Assembly: GCA_913050175.1 (NCBI GenBank)
Contig: CAJXAF010000005.1
Location: forward strand, 1-37,570
From: an uncultured bacterium
Lineage (GTDB): Bacteria > Omnitrophota > Gorgyraeia > Duberdicusellales > 4484-171
Direction: 5' to 3'
Length of the DNA: 37,570 nt
The translations under genes were made by a program, and so were the position numbers. The notes beneath the pieces are model-generated. The model worked only from the letters and a program-made list of their open reading frames with translations, ran no database searches and was not told where the DNA came from. Shown here in pieces: positions 1 to 6,509 of the stretch; the stretch's first letter is position 1, and each line of letters starts with the position of its first letter.

Positions 1-58
1 AACTCGCTCCAGCTGACCAAAAACTGGCGTTTTTGGCAGCTGAGCTCGAATGTTAGAA
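1..58 (+). repeat. attC site (5' truncated by window edge)
   Basis: AAC..CAGCTGaCCAAAAAC..GTTTTTGGcAGCTG..GTTAGAA; imperfect palindrome with core GTTAGAA at 52-58. Confidence 0.8.
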
Positions 59-72
59 GTAAAAATAATAAT

Positions 73-102
73 TTGACAAAAACCTCTAAAATATGGTATA
101 TT
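73..102 (+). promoter_or_regulatory. Sigma70-type promoter of the first TA cassette
   Basis: TTGACA (73-78), 18-nt spacer, TATATT (97-102); AAAGGAGGGG Shine-Dalgarno before ATG 160. Confidence 0.7.
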
Positions 103-108
103 TAATAT

Positions 109-142
109 GGTCAGATAAACTGACCGGTCAATTGAATTGACC
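109..142 (+). promoter_or_regulatory. Tandem inverted-repeat operator, probable antitoxin binding site
   Basis: GGTCA(109-113)-7 nt-TGACC(121-125), directly followed by a perfect 17-bp palindrome GGTCAATTGAATTGACC (126-142). Confidence 0.65.
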
Positions 143-159
143 ATTAAAGGAGGGGAAAA

Positions 160-438
160 ATGGCTACTTTAACAACGACTACTACAAGCAACGCTAAGGC
201 GCACTTTATAGCAATGGTAAGAAAAGCCCACGAATTAGGGCAGACTTATTTAATTACACATCGTGGCGAAGATTCAGCTGTCCTGCTGGGAAGCGAAGAT
301 TACGAGGGACTTTTAGAAACTTTAGACATTTTAAAAAATAGCAAAGTTTCACTTGCAATTGCTGAGTCCCTGAAAGATCTCAAAAAAGGCGCTATTTATT
401 CCTTTGAAAATGTTGTTGGAAGAAAACAAAAGAAATGA
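160..438 (+). CDS. Antitoxin, Phd/YefM-like family
   Basis: 92 aa; N-terminal SNAKAHFIAMVRKAHELGQTYLITHRGEDSAVLLGSEDYEGLLETL resembles Phd/YefM; ATGA overlap with the downstream toxin. Confidence 0.8.
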   Translation: MATLTTTTTSNAKAHFIAMVRKAHELGQTYLITHRGEDSAVLLGSEDYEGLLETLDILKNSKVSLAIAESLKDLKKGAIYSFENVVGRKQKK

Positions 439-725
439 GTCGCTACAACATCTACTCTATTTGTTTTACTCGTACTTCAAAAAAACAATTCGAATCTCTA
501 CCTTCTAAAGCAAAAAAAGAAATCGCAAAAATACTCGAAGAAGAAATAGCCCCTGATCCTTTATTAGGCAAACCCTTACATGGAACCTTGAAAGGCCTCC
601 GATCACAACGAGTCGGAAATCTACGAATAATTTACCAAATTATAAAAAATGAATTAGTCATAATGGTTATAAATTTAGAACATCGGAAAAAAGTTTATCA
701 AGGCCTAAAATTAAAGAAAAAATAA
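435..725 (+). CDS. RelE/ParE-superfamily toxin
   Basis: 96 aa; FTRTSKKQFESLPSKAKKEI..PLLGKPLHGTLKGLRSQRVGNLRIIYQI..LVIMVINLEHRKKVY is a typical RelE pattern. Confidence 0.88.
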   Translation: MSRYNIYSICFTRTSKKQFESLPSKAKKEIAKILEEEIAPDPLLGKPLHGTLKGLRSQRVGNLRIIYQIIKNELVIMVINLEHRKKVYQGLKLKKK

Positions 726-729
726 AACC

Positions 730-811
730 ATCTAACAAGACAATCCAGCGGACCATCCTCGCCGTTTATTGAGTTCGGGAGCTCGGCTGGCCGCTGATTT
801 TTGTGTTAGAC
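730..811 (+). repeat. attC site 1
   Basis: (A)TCTAAC AAGACAATCCAGCGGacC ... GgCCGCTGATTTTTGTGTTAGAC; core GTTAGAC 805-811. Confidence 0.85.
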
Positions 812-819
812 ATAATATA

Positions 820-1245
820 ATGAAAGAAAAAATAAAAAAATTTGAAATATCTATTCTTCGTCCTGCACAACTAATTCTTATTTTATTGGTCATAATCTTT
901 GGAATAAATAAATTTTGGTTTTTATTAGCTGCGGGTATAATGGGTCTATTTTATCTTGGTATCATAGGCGGTAATCTCCATCCTTTACAATCAGCCGCTG
1001 ACCTTGCAAAGGGGCCACTAACTACTCCTGCGGCAAAAGAAGAACTAAAAACTATTCCTCCTAAACAATCAAATATATTAGTAGGGCATGCTTGCACAAG
1101 AATCGGCATTTTGTTAGGTTTTGGAGCAGGAATAACCAGTTTTAATACCTATCATATGTCTTGGTTTTTGGCTGTCATTATCGGTTTGCTTGTTGCTACT
1201 ATGACAGGAACAATTTTAAAAGTGATATTTAAAACAGCACCATAA
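820..1245 (+). CDS. Cassette-encoded integral membrane protein of unknown function
   Basis: In-frame ATG at 820 (MKEKIKKFEISILRPAQLILILLVIIFG..). The supplied ORF start at 769 only translates the attC. Several hydrophobic segments. Confidence 0.65.
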   Translation: MKEKIKKFEISILRPAQLILILLVIIFGINKFWFLLAAGIMGLFYLGIIGGNLHPLQSAADLAKGPLTTPAAKEELKTIPPKQSNILVGHACTRIGILLGFGAGITSFNTYHMSWFLAVIIGLLVATMTGTILKVIFKTAP

Positions 1246-1246
1246 A

Positions 1247-1266
1247 TGTCTAATATATGTTAGACA
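1247..1266 (+). repeat. Collapsed/minimal attC-like site
   Basis: TGTCTAA-TATATG-TTAGACA: R''-like GTCTAAT directly beside R'-like GTTAGAC (1259-1265), with no stem between. Confidence 0.5.
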
Positions 1267-1294
1267 GAAAAAAATAGATAATCATTGCAATAAA

Positions 1295-1303
1295 TGGTAT
1301 AAT
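1295..1303 (+). promoter_or_regulatory. Extended -10 promoter, probably leaderless
   Basis: TGGTATAAT at 1295-1303; ATG at 1310 is only 7 nt downstream and has no Shine-Dalgarno. Confidence 0.5.
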
Positions 1304-1309
1304 TTATCC

Positions 1310-1579
1310 ATGATTACAGAAAAAGATAAAAAAACAATTCGAGAGATATCGGAAAAATACCATATAAAACGGGTATTATTGTTCGGATCAAGCCTAGATC
1401 CCGCAAAGAAAAGCCGTGATATCGATATTGCCATAGAAGGGATTCATCCTCGTGATTTCTTTGATTATTATGGAGATCTGCTACTCAAATTATCTAAGCC
1501 CATTGATGTAATTGACCTTTCCGAAACGTCAAAATTTGTGACTTTAGTTAAAAAAGATGGGGTAGTGATTTATGGCTGA
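1310..1579 (+). CDS. MNT-type minimal nucleotidyltransferase (antitoxin of MNT/HEPN pair)
   Basis: RVLLFGSSLDPAKKSRDIDIAIEG: GS..DxD nucleotidyltransferase motif, 89 aa. Confidence 0.85.
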   Translation: MITEKDKKTIREISEKYHIKRVLLFGSSLDPAKKSRDIDIAIEGIHPRDFFDYYGDLLLKLSKPIDVIDLSETSKFVTLVKKDGVVIYG

Positions 1580-1988
1580 TTATAGAGAACGTATCGAAGC
1601 AGAATATGAAGCAATAGAAAGAACGCTTATCACTTTACCTAAAAAACCACTGGCTCAATTATCTAAACTAGAACTTGCCGGCGTCGCAACGTTGCTAAAT
1701 AACTTTTATAACGGAATCGAAAACATATTAAAGCAAGTTCTTCAAAAGAAATCAATTAAACTGCCTGATGGCCCATCTTGGCATCAAAATCTTATTCTTT
1801 CTGCATTGCAAGAAAGTATTCTTTCCGAAAGCCTAGCGAATGATATTAAAAAATATTTAAGCTTTAGGCATTTTACCGCACATGGCTACGCCTTCAATTT
1901 AAACCCTAAAAGATTAGAAAAGCTCACAGACAATATTCTAGAAGTATTTAATGATTTCAAAATAGAAATAAATAAAATTGCTGTCTAA
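1572..1988 (+). CDS. HEPN-domain toxin (HepT-like)
   Basis: 138 aa helical protein with FRHFTAHGY (RX4H HEPN motif); overlaps the MNT gene; stop codon inside the attC R'' box. Confidence 0.82.
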   Translation: MADYRERIEAEYEAIERTLITLPKKPLAQLSKLELAGVATLLNNFYNGIENILKQVLQKKSIKLPDGPSWHQNLILSALQESILSESLANDIKKYLSFRHFTAHGYAFNLNPKRLEKLTDNILEVFNDFKIEINKIAV

Positions 1989-2057
1989 CAAAGCAATCCA
2001 GCGGCCTTACCTCGGCCCTAACGGTCCTCGGCAAGGCCGCTGATTTTTGTGTTATCC
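1983..2057 (+). repeat. attC site 2
   Basis: GTCTAAC AAAGCAATCCAGCGGCCTT ... AAGGCCGCTGATTTTTGTGTTATCC. Confidence 0.88.
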
Positions 2058-2080
2058 GTAAAAATAAATAAAAAATATCC

Positions 2081-2109
2081 TTGACATGTACGTACAAATG
2101 ATGTACACT
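2081..2109 (+). promoter_or_regulatory. Promoter with palindromic operator in the spacer
   Basis: TTGACA (2081-2086), 17-nt spacer, TACACT (2104-2109); perfect TGTACGTACA palindrome at 2087-2096; ATG only 6 nt past the -10. Confidence 0.6.
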
Positions 2110-2115
2110 TAAACC

Positions 2116-2394
2116 ATGAGATACGAGTGGGATTCTACCAAGAATGAGTGGTTGAAAAAAGAAAGAAATATATCTTTCGAGCAAGTAATCTTCCACTTAT
2201 CTCAAGGCGATGTATGGAAAATCGCCAATCATCCAGATCAGAAGAATTACCCCAAACAAAAAATATATTTTGTTATTGTTGAGGGTTATGTCTATTTAGT
2301 GCCCCATGTTATCGAAAAAGACTATACTTTTTTAAAAACAATTATTCCAAGCAGGAAGGCAACTAAAATGTATAAAGAAAAACAGGAGGACTAA
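2116..2394 (+). CDS. BrnT-like toxin
   Basis: YEWDSTKNEWLKKERNISFEQVIFHLSQGDV..KQKIYFVIVEG..TIIPSRKATKMYKE resembles BrnT (FxWDxxKNxxNxxKHgisFe). Confidence 0.7.
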   Translation: MRYEWDSTKNEWLKKERNISFEQVIFHLSQGDVWKIANHPDQKNYPKQKIYFVIVEGYVYLVPHVIEKDYTFLKTIIPSRKATKMYKEKQED

Positions 2395-2395
2395 T

Positions 2396-2668
2396 ATGAA
2401 ATATGATAAAGAAGAAAAACACATTATTGATGCTCTTGAGAGTGGCAAAATGCAGCTTTCTATTCCATCTAAAAAAGAAATAGATGCCATTAAAACAGCA
2501 GCTGACAACACGTTTAAAAAAGATAGACGCATTACAATTAGGCTTTACGACCATGATTTAATTGGGATTCAGAAAAAAGCAATGGAGATGGGCATCCCAT
2601 ATCAAACACTTATTTCTGGATTAATACATCGTTATGTCGAAGGAGAAGTAAAAATAAAAACCGGATAA
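2396..2668 (+). CDS. BrnA/CopG-like ribbon-helix-helix antitoxin
   Basis: RITIRLYDHDLIGIQKKAMEMGIPYQTLISGLIHRYVEG; partner of the BrnT-like gene; stop codon inside the R'' box. Confidence 0.75.
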   Translation: MKYDKEEKHIIDALESGKMQLSIPSKKEIDAIKTAADNTFKKDRRITIRLYDHDLIGIQKKAMEMGIPYQTLISGLIHRYVEGEVKIKTG

Positions 2669-2728
2669 CAATTCAATGCAGCGGACGTTTTTGCTGCGCA
2701 AAAACGCCGCTGATTTCAAACGTTATCT
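2663..2728 (+). repeat. attC site 3
   Basis: GGATAAC AATTCAATGCAGCGGACGTTTTTGC tgc GCAAAAACGCCGCTGATTTCAAAC GTTATCT. Confidence 0.9.
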
Positions 2729-2736
2729 GAATAAAC

Positions 2737-3108
2737 ATGGATAAAAAAACAATAATAAAGAAAATTCGGATTATATTCCTTCTGATGATTTTAGTTTCTT
2801 TATATCCTCCTGTTTTGTTCAAATATTATTATAAATCTCCAAATGTTAACCCTTGGGAAAATCCTTGGAAGGAAGAGCCTGATTACATTTCCAGGCACAA
2901 AACTAAAGGGTGAGTTGATATATCAAAAATAGGTTGTAATGAAATTCATGAAACAATAGACCCTACCATCCCTACGCCAAGTGTTTGGTTTGGGCCTACA
3001 CCAGAAAACTGGCTAGTAGAAGGGAAAGCGTGTAGAAAAATAAATTATATATATATTAATTGAATATTTGCTAATTATTATTCTTTGTATAATAATACCT
3101 TTTCGTAA
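2737..3108 (+). pseudogene. Cassette gene interrupted by in-frame TGA codons (small membrane protein)
   Basis: ATG 2737 reads MDKKTIIKKIRIIFLLMILVSLYPPVLFKYYYKSPNVNPWENPWKEEPDYISRHKTKG, TGA (2911-2913), VDISKIGCNEIHETIDPTIPTPSVWFGPTPENWLVEGKACRKINYIYIN, TGA (3061-3063), IFANYYSLYNNTFS, TAA (3106-3108). Confidence 0.6.
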
Positions 3109-3116
3109 GAAAAAAC

Positions 3117-3245
3117 AGATAACAACTCAATCCGCCTGACCCCTACCAATAGTGTAGTTCTTCACAGTTTTAGTAACAAACCTTGTAATGGTAAAAAGGA
3201 GGTTGTTGCGAGTGACAAAAACACAAAAGCAGGCAGGCGAACTAC
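3117..3245 (+). repeat. Terminal, degenerate attC (R'' half retained, no R')
   Basis: AGATAAC AACTCAATCCGCCTGACC at 3117-3141; only a 6-bp partner (CGCCTG 3133-3138 / CAGGCG 3234-3239) and no downstream GTTRRRY. Confidence 0.55.
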
Positions 3246-3253
3246 GCAACCTT

Positions 3254-4063
3254 TCAAGGTTTTACAATCTTTCTATACTCAGAAAGAATCTCTAAAGTTA
3301 TCTTGCCTGGCTTACCACTACCAATTGGTTCATCCTCACACTCAACCAAGGGCATAGTTTCAAGCAAAGCGCTGGTAATAAAAGCCTCATTTGCGGTTGC
3401 TAAATCTTCTAAGGAGATCTCTCTTTCTTCGATTTCTAAATTCATCTCTTCAGCTATACTTAAGACTACCTTTCTAGTAATTCCTTCGAAAACACCAGAC
3501 TCTATATTGGGAGTAATAAGCCTTTCATCCTTGATTAAAAATAAATTGCTCCTTGAGCCACCGACTAAATCACCTTTCTCATTTAATATCAAAGCCTCAT
3601 CCTTTTTAGCTTTTTGCGCCTGAAACCATGAGAGGCGATTTTGTAAGTAGCTTAATGATTTTACCTGCGATGCAACTTCGTCAATATTTCTAAGATAGGA
3701 TGAAATAAGAGTACTAAATCCTTTTTCAAAAACCTCCTGTGTATAATAACCAAAACTATCGGCATAAATTAAGATACCGGTTCCTTTTCGCTTTTTATAA
3801 GCAGTTATTCGTATGTAGGCATCCTTTATGCTGTTGGTTGAGATTAGCTCCCGGATAGATTTTTCCCAGTCGATTTCTATTGCTTCAATGCCTAATATTT
3901 CAAGACCCATGTTCAAGCGATTTATATGTTCAGAGAGAAAAGTAATATTATCACCATAAACACGGAAAGGTTCAAACACGCCCCAGCCAAAAAGAAATCC
4001 CGGCTCAAAGACTTCAGATACTTTATCTTTATCTATTATTTCGCCGTTACAATATACTTTCAT
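3254..4063 (-). CDS. Class IV PLP-dependent enzyme (aminodeoxychorismate lyase/branched-chain aminotransferase-like)
   Basis: VKSLSYLQNRLSWFQAQKAKKDEALILNEKGDLVGGSRSNLFLI..GVFEGITRKVVLSIA. Confidence 0.85.
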   Translation of the reverse strand: MKVYCNGEIIDKDKVSEVFEPGFLFGWGVFEPFRVYGDNITFLSEHINRLNMGLEILGIEAIEIDWEKSIRELISTNSIKDAYIRITAYKKRKGTGILIYADSFGYYTQEVFEKGFSTLISSYLRNIDEVASQVKSLSYLQNRLSWFQAQKAKKDEALILNEKGDLVGGSRSNLFLIKDERLITPNIESGVFEGITRKVVLSIAEEMNLEIEEREISLEDLATANEAFITSALLETMPLVECEDEPIGSGKPGKITLEILSEYRKIVKP

Positions 4064-4071
4064 GTTTAGTA

Positions 4072-4962
4072 TTAATTTGAGAAAATACTGGTAAAATTTT
4101 TAGTTGTGATTTTTTCTTTTAATTCTTGGCCAAGACTATCCAGCATTTTTAGGTTACTATTGATATCGCCGCAAACCGGGTAATCAGATCCCCAGAGCAA
4201 TTTATCTTCGCCAAATAAATCAATAGCAAGTTCAATATTTTTCAAAGAAGCTCCGGAAGTATCTACATAGACATTTTTTAAAATTTGGCTTGGTAGTTTT
4301 TTTAAGTCTTTTACTATTTTTCTGCTTCTTAACATCTGATAAACCCTATCAAAGCGGTCTTTTAATAAAGGCATAACTCCGCCTAGGGAAGAAAAAATAA
4401 ACTTTACTTTAAAATTATCAAGAATTTCCTCCATCATTAAAAGCCCCATAAACATTGATGAGTCAAAGCTGTATTCTAATACAGGCATGAGTAGGGGGTC
4501 TTTTATGCGCTCAAAGCCAATTGGGTTTATAGTTTGGGGATGAACAAAAATAGGTAAGTCATTATCTTCGGCGGCCTTAAATAAAGGCTCTAACTCTTTA
4601 ACCAAAAACCTGCCCTTATGGCTTGAAGCAATACTAAGCGCTCCAAAGCCTTTTTCTTTTAAGGAATTAATTTGTGAGCCAATAGTTTTAAGGTTATCTA
4701 AATCAAGAATGCCGGCGCCGATTATCTTAGGATTTTCCTTAATAATTTTTTCCAGTTCAGAGTTATATATTTCACAGACCCGCGAAAAGATGCCCAACTT
4801 AAGATGGGCATCAGTAGAAGGATAGACAAGAAGAGCTTTGGCTATATCTTGGCTGTCAAGATATGCAGAGAGTTTATCTTTATCAGTCCATATGCCTTTA
4901 TAAAAAGCAGTATGAATTGATAACTCTTTAGGAATAAAATGAATGTGAGAATCGCATAACAT
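4072..4962 (-). CDS. Amidohydrolase_2 (ACMSD-like) family protein
   Basis: N-terminal CDSHIHFIP, LPIFVHPQ, IFSSLGGVMPLLKDRFDR, KLLWGSDYPV. Confidence 0.8.
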   Translation of the reverse strand: MLCDSHIHFIPKELSIHTAFYKGIWTDKDKLSAYLDSQDIAKALLVYPSTDAHLKLGIFSRVCEIYNSELEKIIKENPKIIGAGILDLDNLKTIGSQINSLKEKGFGALSIASSHKGRFLVKELEPLFKAAEDNDLPIFVHPQTINPIGFERIKDPLLMPVLEYSFDSSMFMGLLMMEEILDNFKVKFIFSSLGGVMPLLKDRFDRVYQMLRSRKIVKDLKKLPSQILKNVYVDTSGASLKNIELAIDLFGEDKLLWGSDYPVCGDINSNLKMLDSLGQELKEKITTKNFTSIFSN

Positions 4963-4978
4963 GGTTATAAGAATAAAT

Positions 4979-5012
4979 AGCCTGCAATCTAAGAAAACTT
5001 AGACTGCAGGCT
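4979..5012 (-). terminator. Strong stem-loop between operon genes (attenuator or partial terminator)
   Basis: On - strand: AGCCTGCAGTCTAAG-TTTT-CTTAGATTGCAGGCT, 15 bp including one G-U, followed by AT-rich ATTTATTCTTAT. Confidence 0.6.
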
Positions 5013-5026
5013 AATAAGATTATAGA

Positions 5027-6487
5027 TTATATATGAGATTCGCCTTTAACAGCGCCTTCTTCCCACTTACTAACTCCCTGCATAACATCTTGAAAGCATA
5101 ATTTCGCAAGAGGATCGAAGTTACTCGTCATAATCCTATGTATTCGTCCTGGTTTTGAGAAAAATTCTCTCATCGACCAAGAACCTAATCTTCCTAAGTC
5201 TTCAATTGTTAGATGGTCAGTAGGTGTGACCGGGTGTAAGAAATCCCATTTAAGAAAATCGATTTTTTTATAGTCAATCCAGCCTTTCTTTAAGCCGGTT
5301 CTCCACATTGGTGAATTAGGTGCCGGAGTAACATAGCCAACCCATAAAATATCTGGATCAACCTGATCGGTAAATTCATGTCGCTGCTTAATTATTTGTT
5401 CGCTGTCATAATCAAAGCCAATCATAATATCAGCAACAATAGCCACGTCATTTGCTCTTAAAATATCAATTGTTTTTTTAATCTGATCGATGGTTATACC
5501 TTTAGCGATCTTCTTTAACTCCTCAGGAGTAGTTACCTCGATTCCAAAAACACCCATAAACAGGACAGTTTCCTTCATTAAAGGTAAGATCTTCTCACAA
5601 TTAACCCAATCCACAGCTCTTCCCAAAGCAGCCCATTTAATTGGGTTGTTGGCTTTCTTCTTTAACTTACAGAAAGCCTCCACCCTATCAGGAACAACAT
5701 TAAAGTTATCATCTTGGATAACTACAACCTTAGTGCCAAACTTATGGTGCAGAAGTTCTAACTCTTCAATAACTCTTTCAGGTGATTTTGCCCGCCAAGT
5801 TAAAAAATCTTCGGGGTGCCTGGGATCATACTGATCCCACTCATAGCAAAAAGTGCAAGCCGAAGGACAACCACGAGAAGTCATCATCTCAACAAAGGGT
5901 TTCCAATGAGTATGGCCAACGTATTGGTCCATAGGGAACAAGTCATAAGCTGGAAGAGGCAGTTGATCTAAATCAACTAACAAAGACCTGTGAGGCCCCA
6001 TAGTAGGTTTTCCCTCAACTCGACTAGCAACACCAGCAATATTCTTAATCTCTGAACCACTAGCAAGCTTTTCAATTAACTCACCAACTGATTCTTCTTC
6101 GCCCATAACTACATAGTCAACTGAAGGATGGTCCTCTAGAGTTTGAAGCGGCATTGAAGAGTACCATAGACCACCCATAATAATTTTTACATTAGGGATT
6201 GCCTGTTTTATCCGGGAAGCGGCTTCATTAAAGTGCCAGATTACGCCAAAACCGACTGAACAGTGAATCATGTCACCCATCAGAATTGCATCAGGTTTTC
6301 TTTCTTTCACTTTCTCGGCAATCTGATCTAAAGGAATATCTGCAATTGTGCAATCTAATACTTCTACATCAGCATGACCTTTTTCTCTGATATAAGCACC
6401 CCATTGAGCATATAATTGATTAGGAGCAACATGTTTACCATGAGTTGCCCAGGCACCAATTTTTGGCATTACGCATAAAAGTTTCAT
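5027..6487 (-). CDS. B12-binding-domain radical SAM protein (BchE-like subgroup)
   Basis: N-terminal cobalamin-binding-like fold (MGDMIHCSVGFGV..IIMGGLWYSS..DYVVMGEEE), TSRGCPSACTFCYEWDQ (CxxxCxxC). Confidence 0.85.
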   Translation of the reverse strand: MKLLCVMPKIGAWATHGKHVAPNQLYAQWGAYIREKGHADVEVLDCTIADIPLDQIAEKVKERKPDAILMGDMIHCSVGFGVIWHFNEAASRIKQAIPNVKIIMGGLWYSSMPLQTLEDHPSVDYVVMGEEESVGELIEKLASGSEIKNIAGVASRVEGKPTMGPHRSLLVDLDQLPLPAYDLFPMDQYVGHTHWKPFVEMMTSRGCPSACTFCYEWDQYDPRHPEDFLTWRAKSPERVIEELELLHHKFGTKVVVIQDDNFNVVPDRVEAFCKLKKKANNPIKWAALGRAVDWVNCEKILPLMKETVLFMGVFGIEVTTPEELKKIAKGITIDQIKKTIDILRANDVAIVADIMIGFDYDSEQIIKQRHEFTDQVDPDILWVGYVTPAPNSPMWRTGLKKGWIDYKKIDFLKWDFLHPVTPTDHLTIEDLGRLGSWSMREFFSKPGRIHRIMTSNFDPLAKLCFQDVMQGVSKWEEGAVKGESHI

Positions 6488-6509
6488 CTTAAGCCTCCTT
6501 TTTTTAATT

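Larger units (their letters stand above)
1..3250 (+). mobile_element. Distal part of an integron gene-cassette array (integrase not in window)
   Basis: Repeated attC-like imperfect palindromes ending in GTTRRRY at 52-58, 805-811, 2051-2057 and 2722-2728, with R'' boxes at 730-736, 1983-1989, 2663-2669 and 3117-3123. Short + strand cassettes lie between them, and gene stop codons sit at or inside the R'' boxes. Confidence 0.88.

Noticed and set aside
1957-2196. - strand ORF across attC 2 and the BrnT promoter
   Set aside because: Runs antisense to HEPN/BrnT genes and through an attC; no recognisable domain.
2332-2554. Overlapping - strand ORFs opposite the BrnT/BrnA genes
   Set aside because: Antisense to convincing TA genes; low-complexity Phe/Ser-rich products typical of AT-rich antisense frames.
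2911-2913. TGA as a selenocysteine codon
   Set aside because: No SECIS-like hairpin recognised and the sequence context does not resemble a known selenoprotein; decay or Trp recoding is simpler.
1-3250. attC repeats considered as CRISPR or REP/BIME elements
   Set aside because: Spacing is gene-sized, each site is an imperfect palindrome bounded by RYYYAAC and GTTRRRY, and gene stops fall at R'' boxes: an integron pattern, not CRISPR or REP.
3303-3623. + strand ORF of 106 aa
   Set aside because: Antisense to the class IV PLP enzyme; Ser/Lys-rich shadow ORF.
5490-5834. + strand ORF of 114 aa
   Set aside because: Antisense shadow of the radical SAM gene.
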